Assembly: GCA_910588955.1 (NCBI GenBank) | Contig: CAJURQ010000002.1 | Coordinates: 261,758 to 325,757, forward strand | DNA length: 64,000 nucleotides | Direction: 5' to 3' | Origin: an uncultured Lachnospiraceae bacterium | Lineage (GTDB): Bacteria; Bacillota; Clostridia; Lachnospirales; Lachnospiraceae | Shown: piece by piece, positions 25,471 to 34,434 of the stretch | Position numbering within the stretch: the stretch's first letter is position 1 | Layout: the number at the start of each line of letters is the position of its first letter | Made by a program: the position numbers and the translations under genes | Notes under the pieces: model-generated | Told to the model about the DNA's origin: nothing | Databases searched by the model: none | Seen by the model: only the letters and a program-made list of their open reading frames with translations

Positions 25471-27712
25471 CCGTTTCTGTCATCTCCTCTCCCCTGCGAA
25501 TCGGAAACCGTTTATAAAGCCAGCCCCGGTATAAACAATAAAGTATCGTCAGCGCAGACACTGCATCTGCAATGATAAATCCCGGAACAGGTCCGTAACG
25601 CACATAAATCCTGTGTTCCGCGCCGTCCCCGTTCACAAGAAACCGCATCCTGCCGCCCTCGCCCCGCTCTATCTTCACAGGCTGTCCCGATTCATCCACC
25701 GCCCGGTAGCCCAGATAATTCTGCAAAGGCAGTTCAATAAAGGCGTTGTCGGTCCGCGCCGTATAGGATACCGCCGCCTTCGTTCCCTTTTTCTTAAAGT
25801 CAAGCACTGACACAGACGTCATATCAGATATAACCACGCTTCGGGACAGTCTGTCATCGGTCGCTTCCACCAGCCGCCATTCATGGGGATAAAACAATCC
25901 CACACTGGATCCCAGCTTCGTCTCATGTCCCTTGGACGCCACCGACTCTGCATTCTTATATGGCACATGGTTGTTGTCGGCAGGCACCGATACGATAACG
26001 AGAAGGTTAAGGCTTACAAGCATGGCAAAAATCAGATTCCGATAGGGCTTCAATATCTCCGATCGTGCCAGCCCTGCCGCTCCCGCAAAGAGGAAACAGG
26101 CGGACGCCGGTCCCAAAAAACGCCACGGAAATTGCAGCATGGTCGCTATATTTTCAAAAAAATCGTTTGCCATAAGCGCCCTGCTCGGAAAGTAGCCCGT
26201 TGACAGGAATACAAACATTCCGCCGAGGGTCAGCATATAGAGCGTGAATCCGTCGGCTCCGCCCACCCTTCCGCGCTTTTCACAGAACAGGTATACGATT
26301 CCGATTCCCAGACAGCCCAGAAGCGCAAGCCCCAGTGAAAAATACTGCTTGTTGTAAAGACTCAAGGTCTGGGTCATATTGGAAAGGTTGATCGACTGCT
26401 CAAAGTAACCGCTCCACCGCAGAACTTCTTTATTCAGCTCTTCGTTAAAATAGTAATACAGAAAAGGAACCACATACCATGCGTTCAACAGCACGGTGAG
26501 ACCTGCCGCCTTTAAAAGCTCCACATAACGCCGCTCCCGCGCGATGCGCACACAGTATAAAAGCACAGTAATGACACAGACTGCCGCCACATAAACCACA
26601 CTCAGGATATGGCTCTGCAGCGCGCCGGTAAACCCGATCACGAGATAATACCACTTTTTCCGGTCGCCCATCACAATATGATAAAGCCCCGCAATCACCA
26701 GAGGCCAGAACACAAGAGCGATCGTCTCGCCCAGATCTCCTCTGGAGAGAATATTGGTAAAACGGTACGGCATCAACGTATAGAGAACCACCGAAAGAAT
26801 GACGCTGCGTCTGGATTTCACCATGGACTTTACCGCCACATAAGCACATACCGCCGTTCCTAAATTGGACAGAAAAATAAGCGTCTTGTAGGAAAAAGCC
26901 AGCGATACCCTGCATATCCGCAGAATTGCGCCTATGTACAAAAACAGGTAAGGGTACATGGCATTCATATAGCCGTTATTCTGCAATCCCTCGGGCAGAA
27001 TATTGACCGGGATGACCTGCCCGTCCAAAATACCGTCCTTCAGCCCCTCAAGTCTTGCTAAATGATAGCAGAGGTCATCCGCGTTGTAGAGATAGGTCTG
27101 CATCATCGGCGTGGTGGCGAGAAGCGTCACCCCTAAAATAACGGCATAATCCACCAGCTTTTCCTGCGGCAGCCTTCTTCCGCTTCTCACATACAGCCAT
27201 GCCGCCAGATGCAGAAGCAGGAACACCGCGATCAAAAAATAGGTGTCCGTGTAGAAAAGGGTGTACGGCGCAATCGAAAGCTCTCTCAGCCGAAGCGAGC
27301 CCTCACCCCCATAATTGATGCGAATTTCCAACGCTTTCGCGTCCTTGGAGAGGGTAAAATCCGCCGTAATTTCATTCTCCCACGAATTGATCTGCCATGC
27401 CGCAATCTTGTCGCCCTGCTCCCACAGTTCCAGTACGTTTCCATTTTTATTCGTGCTGTAATGCAGCGTGACTCTGTAGCTTCCCTTGTTCATAACATAG
27501 GCGGGCGTGTTTGCCACCGCGCTGCTTTTTGTCACGGACTCCTGAAATACGAGCGCGTTATCTACATCAATCAGACCCACCGAATGCTGCAGATCAATAC
27601 CGTTATAGACGATGGGCTGCTTTCCCTCATCCCCCGCCCATACAAGCGCGATCAGCAATGCCGCCAACGCCGTATATATGATTTTAACTTTCAGGGATAT
27701 TTCTTCGGTCAT
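25460..27712 (-). CDS. Large polytopic membrane protein with 6-PTPS-related (PF10131-like) layout
   Basis: 750 residues. One N-terminal membrane helix is followed by a soluble beta-rich region (about residues 30-150: SYRVTLHYSTNKNGNVLEL, a jelly-roll-like stretch). After that come roughly a dozen helices and a soluble C-terminal part ending in one last helix. The loop TYLYNADDLCYHLARLEGL and the following PEGLQNNGYMNAMYPYLFLY fit the 6-pyruvoyl-tetrahydropterin synthase-related membrane domain (PF10131), whose members behave like GT-C or YfhO-type sugar transferases. A role in extracytoplasmic glycosylation is inference. It lies between pseC and a GT2 gene, overlapping the latter. Confidence 0.7.
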   Translation of the reverse strand: MTEEISLKVKIIYTALAALLIALVWAGDEGKQPIVYNGIDLQHSVGLIDVDNALVFQESVTKSSAVANTPAYVMNKGSYRVTLHYSTNKNGNVLELWEQGDKIAAWQINSWENEITADFTLSKDAKALEIRINYGGEGSLRLRELSIAPYTLFYTDTYFLIAVFLLLHLAAWLYVRSGRRLPQEKLVDYAVILGVTLLATTPMMQTYLYNADDLCYHLARLEGLKDGILDGQVIPVNILPEGLQNNGYMNAMYPYLFLYIGAILRICRVSLAFSYKTLIFLSNLGTAVCAYVAVKSMVKSRRSVILSVVLYTLMPYRFTNILSRGDLGETIALVFWPLVIAGLYHIVMGDRKKWYYLVIGFTGALQSHILSVVYVAAVCVITVLLYCVRIARERRYVELLKAAGLTVLLNAWYVVPFLYYYFNEELNKEVLRWSGYFEQSINLSNMTQTLSLYNKQYFSLGLALLGCLGIGIVYLFCEKRGRVGGADGFTLYMLTLGGMFVFLSTGYFPSRALMANDFFENIATMLQFPWRFLGPASACFLFAGAAGLARSEILKPYRNLIFAMLVSLNLLVIVSVPADNNHVPYKNAESVASKGHETKLGSSVGLFYPHEWRLVEATDDRLSRSVVISDMTSVSVLDFKKKGTKAAVSYTARTDNAFIELPLQNYLGYRAVDESGQPVKIERGEGGRMRFLVNGDGAEHRIYVRYGPVPGFIIADAVSALTILYCLYRGWLYKRFPIRRGEEMTETDAA

Positions 27713-27757
27713 TTCCGTCTCTGTTCCTTTATTCTTCCGTTAAAATATTCATGCCGC

Positions 27758-28951
27758 CTACACGCGGTAAAAAGCCGCAATCTTCCTCACCGCTTCAATC
27801 ACACTCTCCACATCCTCGTCGCTCATCGCATAGTAAAGCGGCAGGGAAATGATTTCCTCATAAAGCTTTTCCGCGTTTGGACACAGTCCCCGTCTATAAC
27901 CCAGTTTTTCATAGTGGGGGAAATAGTAGGTCGGTATGTAATGCACGTTACAGCATACATTTTCCGCCGTCAGAGCCTCAAAAAACTGTTTTCTGTCAAT
28001 CCTTAATCTTTCCGGCACGATGCGCAGGATATACAGATGTCTCGTCGTGTCCGACTCCGGAATCTCGCGCTGTACAAAAAGTTCCGGTATTTCGGAGAAC
28101 GCCTCATCGTACCGCTTCACAATCTCTTTTCTGCGGCAGCTGAACATGGGCAGCTTATCAAGCTGGCTGATAATCAGCGCCGCCTGCATGTCCGTCATCC
28201 GGTAATTATAGCCGAGGGCAATCTGCTCGTAATACCACGGTCCGTCCGGCTCATGTTCCATCAGGCTTTCATCCCTCGTGATCCCGTGGGAGCGGTATAA
28301 AAGCAATTTTTTATAATAGGTTTCATCGTTTGTCAGCACCGCGCCGCCCTCGCCGCCCGTCACCGTCTTGACGGGGTGGAAACTGAACGTGGTCATATCG
28401 GAGAGGGAGCCGCTTGGCTGCCCCTTATATTTCGTGCCGATCACATGGGCGCCGTCCTCAATCAAAACCAGTCCGTGTTTTTTACAGATTTCCCGAAGCG
28501 GGTCTAGCGCTACAGACTGACCCGTGTAGTCAACCGCAACTACCGCTTTTGTAGACGGCGTGATGGCATGCTCCACCTTCTCCGGGTCAATATTGTAGGT
28601 CTCGGGATCGATATCCGCGAAAACAGGTCTTGCCCCGCAGTAGAGCGCGCAGTTTGCCGAAGCCGCGAACGTGATGGGCGTGGTGATGACCTCATCCCCC
28701 TCCTTCACGCCTGCGGCAAACGCCGCCATGTGCAGTGCCGCCGTGCCGTTGGCGCATACCACCGCATACTTTGCCCCCGTCAGCGCGCAAAGCTTTTTTT
28801 CCAGCTCCCCGATCTTCGGTCCACACGTCAGATAATCGCTTTTCATGACGTCCACCACAGCCTGAATATCCGCCTCGTCTATATACTGGTGCCCGTAATA
28901 AATGGGCGTCTCCCTGACAGGCTTCCCGCCTTCTACCGCCGGTTTTTCCAT
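27758..28951 (-). CDS. pseC: UDP-4-amino-4,6-dideoxy-N-acetyl-L-altrosamine transaminase
   Basis: 397 residues, full length. PLP-dependent aminotransferase of the DegT family that aminates the 4-keto sugar made by PseB, using glutamate. PIYYGHQYIDEADIQAVV at the N-terminus, CANGTAALHMAAFA, the ring-binding aspartate in LIEDGAHVIG, and SFHPVKTVTGGEGG with Lys195 as Schiff base are all present. YEQIALGYNYRMTDMQAAL is typical of PseC. The GGAGG ribosome binding site is well placed. It follows pseB with a gap of 81 bases that holds a hairpin repeat. Confidence 0.93.
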   Translation of the reverse strand: MEKPAVEGGKPVRETPIYYGHQYIDEADIQAVVDVMKSDYLTCGPKIGELEKKLCALTGAKYAVVCANGTAALHMAAFAAGVKEGDEVITTPITFAASANCALYCGARPVFADIDPETYNIDPEKVEHAITPSTKAVVAVDYTGQSVALDPLREICKKHGLVLIEDGAHVIGTKYKGQPSGSLSDMTTFSFHPVKTVTGGEGGAVLTNDETYYKKLLLYRSHGITRDESLMEHEPDGPWYYEQIALGYNYRMTDMQAALIISQLDKLPMFSCRRKEIVKRYDEAFSEIPELFVQREIPESDTTRHLYILRIVPERLRIDRKQFFEALTAENVCCNVHYIPTYYFPHYEKLGYRRGLCPNAEKLYEEIISLPLYYAMSDEDVESVIEAVRKIAAFYRV

Positions 28952-28980
28952 AAGTATTCCTCCGCAATTTAAATCAAAGT

Positions 28981-29008
28981 GGAGAATGCCCCTATTCCGG
29001 CATTCTCC
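28981..29008. repeat. Hairpin repeat, copy 1 (stem GGAGAATGCC)
   Basis: A perfect ten-base stem, GGAGAATGCC and GGCATTCTCC, around an eight-base loop, in the gap between pseB and pseC. The same stem recurs at 36593-36620 with a different loop. No T run follows, so it is not a normal terminator. Confidence 0.75.
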
Positions 29009-29032
29009 CGCATGTCCGTTTCTATTGTCCTA

Positions 29033-30028
29033 TTATTTTTCCAGTTCTACATCTTTTAACATCTCGCGAATTTCTTCCACGCCGATCCACTCGGTATTGT
29101 TGTCGGAGCTGTAATGGAAGCCCTCCATCACTTTCCTGCCCGAAAGATCAGGCTGCTGCCTGTTGTTCCACGTCATCTGCGGATAGACAATAAAATGCTT
29201 GTCGTACTCGTAGGTGGTCGCCGAGTCCTCCGTCGTCACCATGATCTCATGCAGCTTCTCCCCTGGTCTGATGCCTGTTTCCCTGATCTTGCATCCGGGC
29301 AGCATCGCCTCCGCCAAATCCGTGATCTTGAAAGACGGGATCTTGCTGATAAAGGTCTCCCCGCCGTTTGCCTCCGCCAGCGCCTTGATCACCAACTCCA
29401 CACCCTGCGTCAAACTGATCCAGAACCGGGTCATGCGCAGATCCGTGATGGGCAGCTCCGTCGCTCCCTCCTGAATCAGCTTGTGGAAGAAAGGAATTAC
29501 CGATCCCCGGCTGCCCGCCACGTTTCCGTATCTCACGATGGAAAAGTTGATATCCTTTGTTCCCACATAGGCGTTCGCCGCCACAAAGAGCTTGTCCGAG
29601 ACAAGTTTCGTCCCTCCGTAAAGGTTGACCGGGTTCACCGCCTTGTCCGTGGACAGCGCCACCACTTTGCGCACACCCGTATCCAGCGCCGCGTCGATCA
29701 CGTTCATGGCGCCGTGGATATTGGTCTTGATCGCCTCATTGGGGTTATATTCGCAGGCGGGCACCTGCTTTAACGCCGCCGCGTGAATAATGTAATCCAC
29801 GCCCTCGCAGGCACGTTTCAAACGTTCCACGTCGCGCACGTCGCCGATGAAAAACCGAAGTTTCTCCTCGTACTCCTTAAACTCGTTCGCCATCATCCAC
29901 TGTTTAAATTCGTCCCGCGAATAGATGATTATTTTTTTCGGTTCATAGTTGGTCAACACGTATCTGGTAAAGCATTTCCCGAAGGAACCCGTTCCCCCAG
30001 TTATTAAGATGGTTTTGTTTTTTAACAT
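29033..30028 (-). CDS. pseB: UDP-GlcNAc 4,6-dehydratase (inverting)
   Basis: 331 residues, a soluble SDR enzyme. It removes water from UDP-GlcNAc and inverts C5 to give the 4-keto-6-deoxy-L-arabino sugar, the first step to pseudaminic acid. The cofactor loop ILITGGTGSFGKCF at the N-terminus, then IIHAAALKQVPACEYNP, and the catalytic block ALSTDKAVNPVNLYGGTK are intact. RSRDE-like substrate contacts follow in the usual order. The start is the ATG 30028 with GGAAGG upstream; the longer frame from a GTG at 30046 would include that SD. It is 14 bases downstream of mtnA. pseB and pseC lie apart from the pseG-F-I group by two genes. Confidence 0.93.
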   Translation of the reverse strand: MLKNKTILITGGTGSFGKCFTRYVLTNYEPKKIIIYSRDEFKQWMMANEFKEYEEKLRFFIGDVRDVERLKRACEGVDYIIHAAALKQVPACEYNPNEAIKTNIHGAMNVIDAALDTGVRKVVALSTDKAVNPVNLYGGTKLVSDKLFVAANAYVGTKDINFSIVRYGNVAGSRGSVIPFFHKLIQEGATELPITDLRMTRFWISLTQGVELVIKALAEANGGETFISKIPSFKITDLAEAMLPGCKIRETGIRPGEKLHEIMVTTEDSATTYEYDKHFIVYPQMTWNNRQQPDLSGRKVMEGFHYSSDNNTEWIGVEEIREMLKDVELEK

Positions 30029-30042
30029 AAATTTCCTTCCTT

Positions 30043-31104
30043 TCACTCTATGCCAAGTTCCCGGAACGCTTTCTCATAGGGCGCCCTGCAAAGCCCTTTT
30101 TCCGTAATAATTCCTGTGATCAGCGAGTGATCCGTCACGTCGAAAGCGGGGTTGTAAACCTTCACGCCCTCCGGCGCCATCCGCTCTTTATACCACATCT
30201 CGGTGACCTCCGACGCCGCCCGCTCCTCGATGGGGATCTGATCCCCCGTCGCAAGGGACATGTCTATGGTAGAGCTGGGCGCGCATACATAGAACGGAAT
30301 CCCGTAATGCTTCGCCAGCACAGCCACACCCGAAGTGCCGATTTTGTTGGCGGTATCGCCGTTTGCCGCCACCCGGTCGCAGCCCACGAAAACCAGATTC
30401 ACAAGTCCGCTCTTCATCACGGTGGACGCCATATTGTCACAGATCAGAGTCGTGTCGATGCCCGCACCGTGCAGCTCAAAAGCTGTCAGTCTGGCTCCCT
30501 GCAAAAGCGGTCTCGTCTCGTCACAGTATACCCGGAAATCCGTCATCCCATGCTCCAGCGCGACATACATGGGCGCCGTCGCCGTGCCGTATTTCGCCGT
30601 GGCGAGCGTTCCCGCATTGCAGTGCGTCAAAATCCCGTCGCCCGGCTTAAACAGCCCGAATCCAATCTCCCCGATACTGCGGCTGATCGCCACGTCCTCA
30701 TCCCGAATCGCCTGCGCCTCCGCGAAAAGCAGCTCTTTAATCTTATCCACCGTCTGATCTGCGTGTGAAAGCAATGTGCGTTCCATCCGGTTAAGCGCCC
30801 AAAACAGATTCACCGCCGTTGGACGAGAGGATGCCAGATAGTTTTTCTGCTCTCTGAAAGCCGCCAGAAACGTCTCATAATCCTGCGTCTCAATGCGGGA
30901 TGCGGTAAGGGCAATCCCGTAAGCGGCGCAGACGCCGATCGCCGGCGCGCCCCGAACGCGCAAAAAACGGATCGCCTCAAAGATATCTTCTATTTTTTCT
31001 ATCCGCAGCATCTTCACCGTGCCCGGCAAAAGCGTCTGGTCCAGTATTTCCAGACAGCTTCTGTCCTCCGATAGAAGAACTGTGTCTAATTTCAGTGCAT
31101 CCAT
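30043..31104 (-). CDS. mtnA: S-methyl-5-thioribose-1-phosphate isomerase
   Basis: 353 residues, the usual length for MtnA. It turns methylthioribose-1-phosphate into methylthioribulose-1-phosphate in the methionine salvage pathway. The eIF2B-like fold is seen in VRGAPAIGVCAAYGIAL, the catalytic cysteine in LTHCNAGTLATAKYGTA, and the catalytic aspartate in VFVGCDRVAANGDTANKIGT. The ending YNPAFDVTDHSLITGIITE is also conserved. No other methionine-salvage gene is in the window. It directly precedes pseB and lies downstream of a perfect consensus promoter, so it heads the transcript of the pseudaminic genes. The SD GAGGACAGG is close to the start. An unusual neighbour for glycan genes; a moonlighting sugar isomerase role is conceivable but unsupported. 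Confidence 0.93.
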   Translation of the reverse strand: MDALKLDTVLLSEDRSCLEILDQTLLPGTVKMLRIEKIEDIFEAIRFLRVRGAPAIGVCAAYGIALTASRIETQDYETFLAAFREQKNYLASSRPTAVNLFWALNRMERTLLSHADQTVDKIKELLFAEAQAIRDEDVAISRSIGEIGFGLFKPGDGILTHCNAGTLATAKYGTATAPMYVALEHGMTDFRVYCDETRPLLQGARLTAFELHGAGIDTTLICDNMASTVMKSGLVNLVFVGCDRVAANGDTANKIGTSGVAVLAKHYGIPFYVCAPSSTIDMSLATGDQIPIEERAASEVTEMWYKERMAPEGVKVYNPAFDVTDHSLITGIITEKGLCRAPYEKAFRELGIE

Positions 31105-31167
31105 AGCCTGTCCTCATAGTAATTGTTCAACAACACCTATTCGCAAAATCGCATCTGCAATATGTTT

Positions 31168-31196
31168 ATTATAGGCAGTTTCCGCAGACGTGTCAA
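31168..31196 (-). promoter_or_regulatory. Perfect consensus sigma-A promoter before mtnA-pseB-pseC
   Basis: On the minus strand TTGACA (31191-31196) and TATAAT (31168-31173), both exact consensus hexamers, are separated by exactly 17 bases. The -35 overlaps the stop codon of the DUF6056-like gene. The leader to mtnA is about 57 bases, too short for a known SAM riboswitch. It should be a strong internal promoter for mtnA and the pse genes. Confidence 0.85.
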
Positions 31197-32719
31197 CGTA
31201 TTTCACGCCGCGCCTCCCACTCGTCGCGGGGTACTGCCACCAGTGATTTTTTACGGAAAAACAACGCCATTTTCTGATTCGACCACTCGTCCTTGTCAAG
31301 CGTGACAGGCAGATGCACAAGCGGCTCCTGCTCCCCAACGATATAGGGCACCACCGCATCCTCTATGCTCTCATCCGTCAGGATATCGGTCAGCTCATCC
31401 ATCTGTTCCTTATAGACTGCCGCCTTTCCCGAACGGATGTAGTAATAGCACGCATAATCCGTACTGTTTTTCAAATCCATACGGCAGACGGCAAGAATCA
31501 GGAAAGCCGCTGCAAATCCCACCGCGTACACAGACAGACGTAAGCCCTCGCCCCTGCCGCCGCTCTTTTCACAAATCCAGCCCAGCCCGTAAAGAAGGCT
31601 GCCAAACAGGGAAACGACAAATACCCAGAAGATAGTATTGGGAACGCCCACGGAAACCGATCCGTCAGAAACTGATCCGCCTACAAACAGCACCGGCCAA
31701 TAAACCGCACAGTACAGTCCCCACAGATACAAAATTACCAAACCCGGACACGGAAAATGTAACTGCAATTCGGAAATCTTCTCCCGCAGAATATCCCACA
31801 AAAATACCGCCAGAACAAGCATAGCCGCCATAGCCACAGGGTACTCCCAAAAAGAACTGCCTATCCCCCTCGCTCCCTGCACCAACGCTTTGCCGACCGC
31901 CTCTATCATCCCCCACGCCGTAATTTGGTAATGCGAACCGCCGCGCACCGCATTGCCCGGCGCGAGCGCGCTGACCAAAAGCCCCGCTATTTCAAAGACC
32001 ATGGGAATCAGCATAAAAAACACTCTGCGATCCCGGCGGAAAAACAGCGCCGTAAACAATACAAACAGACCAAGTCCGAAAATCGCCGTCAGATAGTTCG
32101 TTCCCCCGAGCAGGGTCATCCAGAGAGCCGCCAGAATCAGATCCCGTTTGCGAAAATCCTGCACATAACGCAGAAACCGGGCGCAGGCAGCCATGACAAG
32201 GGCAAAGGGCACTGTGTAGTGCGCCGCCCCGTTATACCAGAAAATCGCAGAAGTCTGATAGGGTACAAACTGAATCAAGACAAACAGAAGAATGGCGTCG
32301 AGCAGCAGAAAATCCTGTCTGGATATATGCAGAAACCGCACCAGCAGACAGTATAGAAAATCCGACACGCCGCCGATAAGAAGTCCCGTCATCAGCACCG
32401 GGACAATCCAGTAGGCATCATGTGAAAAAACCTCCGGCTGCAGCGAAAACAGGAAAACCGAAAACCACGTTCCCTGCCATGTAAAATAATACTTCTTCAC
32501 GCTTGCGAACGCCGCCCGCAAAACCTGTAGCAGCGAGTGCGTATCCACCCACGCCAGATGGGTCAGAAGGCCGAAAGACCAGTCGTCCGCCGAAGCCCTG
32601 TCCACACCCGCAAGCGCGAGAATCGGAAACAGGCTGAAAACGACAACGACAACCGCCGCCCATGTCAGCGGTGTCCTGATATTCTTCCTATCTGCGATGT
32701 TCATCCGCATTTTCTTCAT
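31193..32719 (-). CDS. DUF6056-like polytopic membrane protein
   Basis: 508 residues with about ten membrane helices and a short soluble C-terminal tail. Near the N-terminus RASADDWSFGLLTHLAW places a pair of aspartates in the first extracytoplasmic loop, and later FWYNGAAHYTVPFALVMA and SALAPGNAVRGG occur. This order of motifs fits the DUF6056 family, which resembles GT-C glycosyltransferases but has no proven activity. The start ATG overlaps the stop of the GT39-like gene (ATGA), so the two are probably translated together and may work as a pair. Confidence 0.75.
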   Translation of the reverse strand: MKKMRMNIADRKNIRTPLTWAAVVVVVFSLFPILALAGVDRASADDWSFGLLTHLAWVDTHSLLQVLRAAFASVKKYYFTWQGTWFSVFLFSLQPEVFSHDAYWIVPVLMTGLLIGGVSDFLYCLLVRFLHISRQDFLLLDAILLFVLIQFVPYQTSAIFWYNGAAHYTVPFALVMAACARFLRYVQDFRKRDLILAALWMTLLGGTNYLTAIFGLGLFVLFTALFFRRDRRVFFMLIPMVFEIAGLLVSALAPGNAVRGGSHYQITAWGMIEAVGKALVQGARGIGSSFWEYPVAMAAMLVLAVFLWDILREKISELQLHFPCPGLVILYLWGLYCAVYWPVLFVGGSVSDGSVSVGVPNTIFWVFVVSLFGSLLYGLGWICEKSGGRGEGLRLSVYAVGFAAAFLILAVCRMDLKNSTDYACYYYIRSGKAAVYKEQMDELTDILTDESIEDAVVPYIVGEQEPLVHLPVTLDKDEWSNQKMALFFRKKSLVAVPRDEWEARREIR

Positions 32720-34434
32720 TCCGTCAAATCCCCTGTGCTACTCCATGCGCCCCCGTCACCGCAATTATACCACTCAACACAAAACTTATGCAAATGCTGC
32801 AGATGACCTTCCGACAGCTGCCAATTCCCGGATGGAATCCGCATAGACTGCGCCTCCTCGTCCTTCACGTCATCATAGCGGGGATTATATGACACCACCG
32901 CATCCGCCGCAGCAATCACCGGATCCGTGATCGGGTCCTCGCTCGCCGCGCTGACAAAATACACCCTGTCATGCTGCATCAGCTCATCCGCCACCGCCCA
33001 GATGCACCACTCCTCCCCGGGCTTATAGATATAGACTGCAGGAATGTGTGCATCCGCCTGTTCTCTTGCGAGCGCGACCGCTTCCGCCGCCTCCGGGTAG
33101 AGAAATTCCACATCCGCCCGCACATAACTGAGCGCGACGATCGCGAGGCAGAATGCCGCCGCCACTCCTGCCATCCTTCTTTCCTGCCAGCCGGTGCAGA
33201 CCGGGGGAATATCCTTCTTTTCCCGCCCCTCTTCTCTCTGGCGCATATCCGTCGTCTTTCGTAATACCTTCGCCACACCCAGCAGCAAAAGCAGAGTCAC
33301 AATCCCGTAAACCGGAAGCTGGTAGCGGTTGGAAGTCCCGCCGAGAAGGAGCGCCGTCTTGGACACTGCCAGAAAATAACCTGCCTCCGCAAAAAGCAGC
33401 ATATAAAACGCCGCGCCGGAAGGATCCGTCTCCTCCGCAGTCTGCCCGTCCTGCGCATTTTCTGTCTCCGCCGCTTTCATATGCCGTCCCCGCCTGTTCT
33501 GCAGGAGCACCGCCGCTGCCGCCGCCGCGAGAAACAAAAGCATCAGTCCGAGCAGACCGCCGAACACATAGCGGCTCATCAGATCCCAGAAAAATTGCAG
33601 CCTTTCAAAAGTATTCGACAGGTTAAAAAAATTCTCCGTCGCCTGCGCGCCCCGCTGTCCTTTGAACATCTGCCCCGGAAAAGCCGGGTAGGTCAGATAC
33701 GCCAGCACAAACGCCAGCCCCTGAAAAACGCCGTACCTCAGGCAGTTCCAAATATTCCTGTCCCTCCACAGCATCCACACGCAAAAGGCAGTCGCCATAA
33801 AAAACAAAAAGATAAAATAATAATACTGCGTCAGAAAACCGACATAAGTCACCCCCGCCATGGCGAGGAGAGTTTTCACCGAAAGCCGCCGCACCGCGCG
33901 CACATGCAAAATAGCGCAGAGCAGCACGAATGTGGTGAGCATCTCGTACATTCTGATAAACACGACGCCGCTCATAGCCGCAGGGCTGAACCCGTAGACA
34001 AACGTCACAAGAAGCGGCAGTCGTTCATCCCTTCCCGAAGCCAAATATGACAAATATGTCAGTAAAATCAGGTTAATCCCGTGAAAAAAGAGATTGACCG
34101 AAAGACCGATCCACTTTGAAAATACGCCCGGCACGAGGGACGCCACGGTGTGAAACACCCAGTAATACATGGGCGGATGCACGTCCCAAGACTGCACCTC
34201 TTTTACAAGCCCATACTGAAACCGTTCCCCCGGAAGCACCACAAACTCATTGCGGTACGCGTCCCGCTCCATCCACTTTCCGTCTTCCACGTAAAAGCCG
34301 TTTGTCCGCGCGGTGGAATAATAGGTGTAAAACTCATCCTCGTGGAATCCCTGTTTCTGTGTGCAGAACCAGAACGCCGCCGCCATCTGCAGGATCCAGA
34401 GCATGATGAAGCACACAATATATTTTGTTTTCAT
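32716..34434 (-). CDS. GT39/ArnT-like polytopic glycosyltransferase
   Basis: 572 residues. Right after the first helix comes KQGFHEDEFYTYYSTA with the acidic motif of the first extracytoplasmic loop, and then SWDVHPPMYYWVFHTVA, the HPP-type motif of GT39/PMT-like GT-C enzymes. About nine more helices follow, then a soluble C-terminal region. Such enzymes transfer a sugar from a polyprenyl-phosphate donor to an acceptor outside the membrane. The ATG 34434 is chosen with GAGG eight bases upstream; it overlaps the stop of the preceding GT2 gene by four bases. The donor could come from one of the DPM-like GT2 enzymes in the locus. Confidence 0.8.
   Translation of the reverse strand: MKTKYIVCFIMLWILQMAAAFWFCTQKQGFHEDEFYTYYSTARTNGFYVEDGKWMERDAYRNEFVVLPGERFQYGLVKEVQSWDVHPPMYYWVFHTVASLVPGVFSKWIGLSVNLFFHGINLILLTYLSYLASGRDERLPLLVTFVYGFSPAAMSGVVFIRMYEMLTTFVLLCAILHVRAVRRLSVKTLLAMAGVTYVGFLTQYYYFIFLFFMATAFCVWMLWRDRNIWNCLRYGVFQGLAFVLAYLTYPAFPGQMFKGQRGAQATENFFNLSNTFERLQFFWDLMSRYVFGGLLGLMLLFLAAAAAAVLLQNRRGRHMKAAETENAQDGQTAEETDPSGAAFYMLLFAEAGYFLAVSKTALLLGGTSNRYQLPVYGIVTLLLLLGVAKVLRKTTDMRQREEGREKKDIPPVCTGWQERRMAGVAAAFCLAIVALSYVRADVEFLYPEAAEAVALAREQADAHIPAVYIYKPGEEWCIWAVADELMQHDRVYFVSAASEDPITDPVIAAADAVVSYNPRYDDVKDEEAQSMRIPSGNWQLSEGHLQHLHKFCVEWYNCGDGGAWSSTGDLTE

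Noticed and set aside
31105..31167. SAM riboswitch upstream of mtnA
   Set aside because: The leader is under 65 bases and shows none of the SAM riboswitch helices.
33610..33625. A 0A-like box (TTCGACAG) within 32716-34434
   Set aside because: It lies inside the coding sequence of the GT39-like gene, is not an exact match and is not near a gene start.
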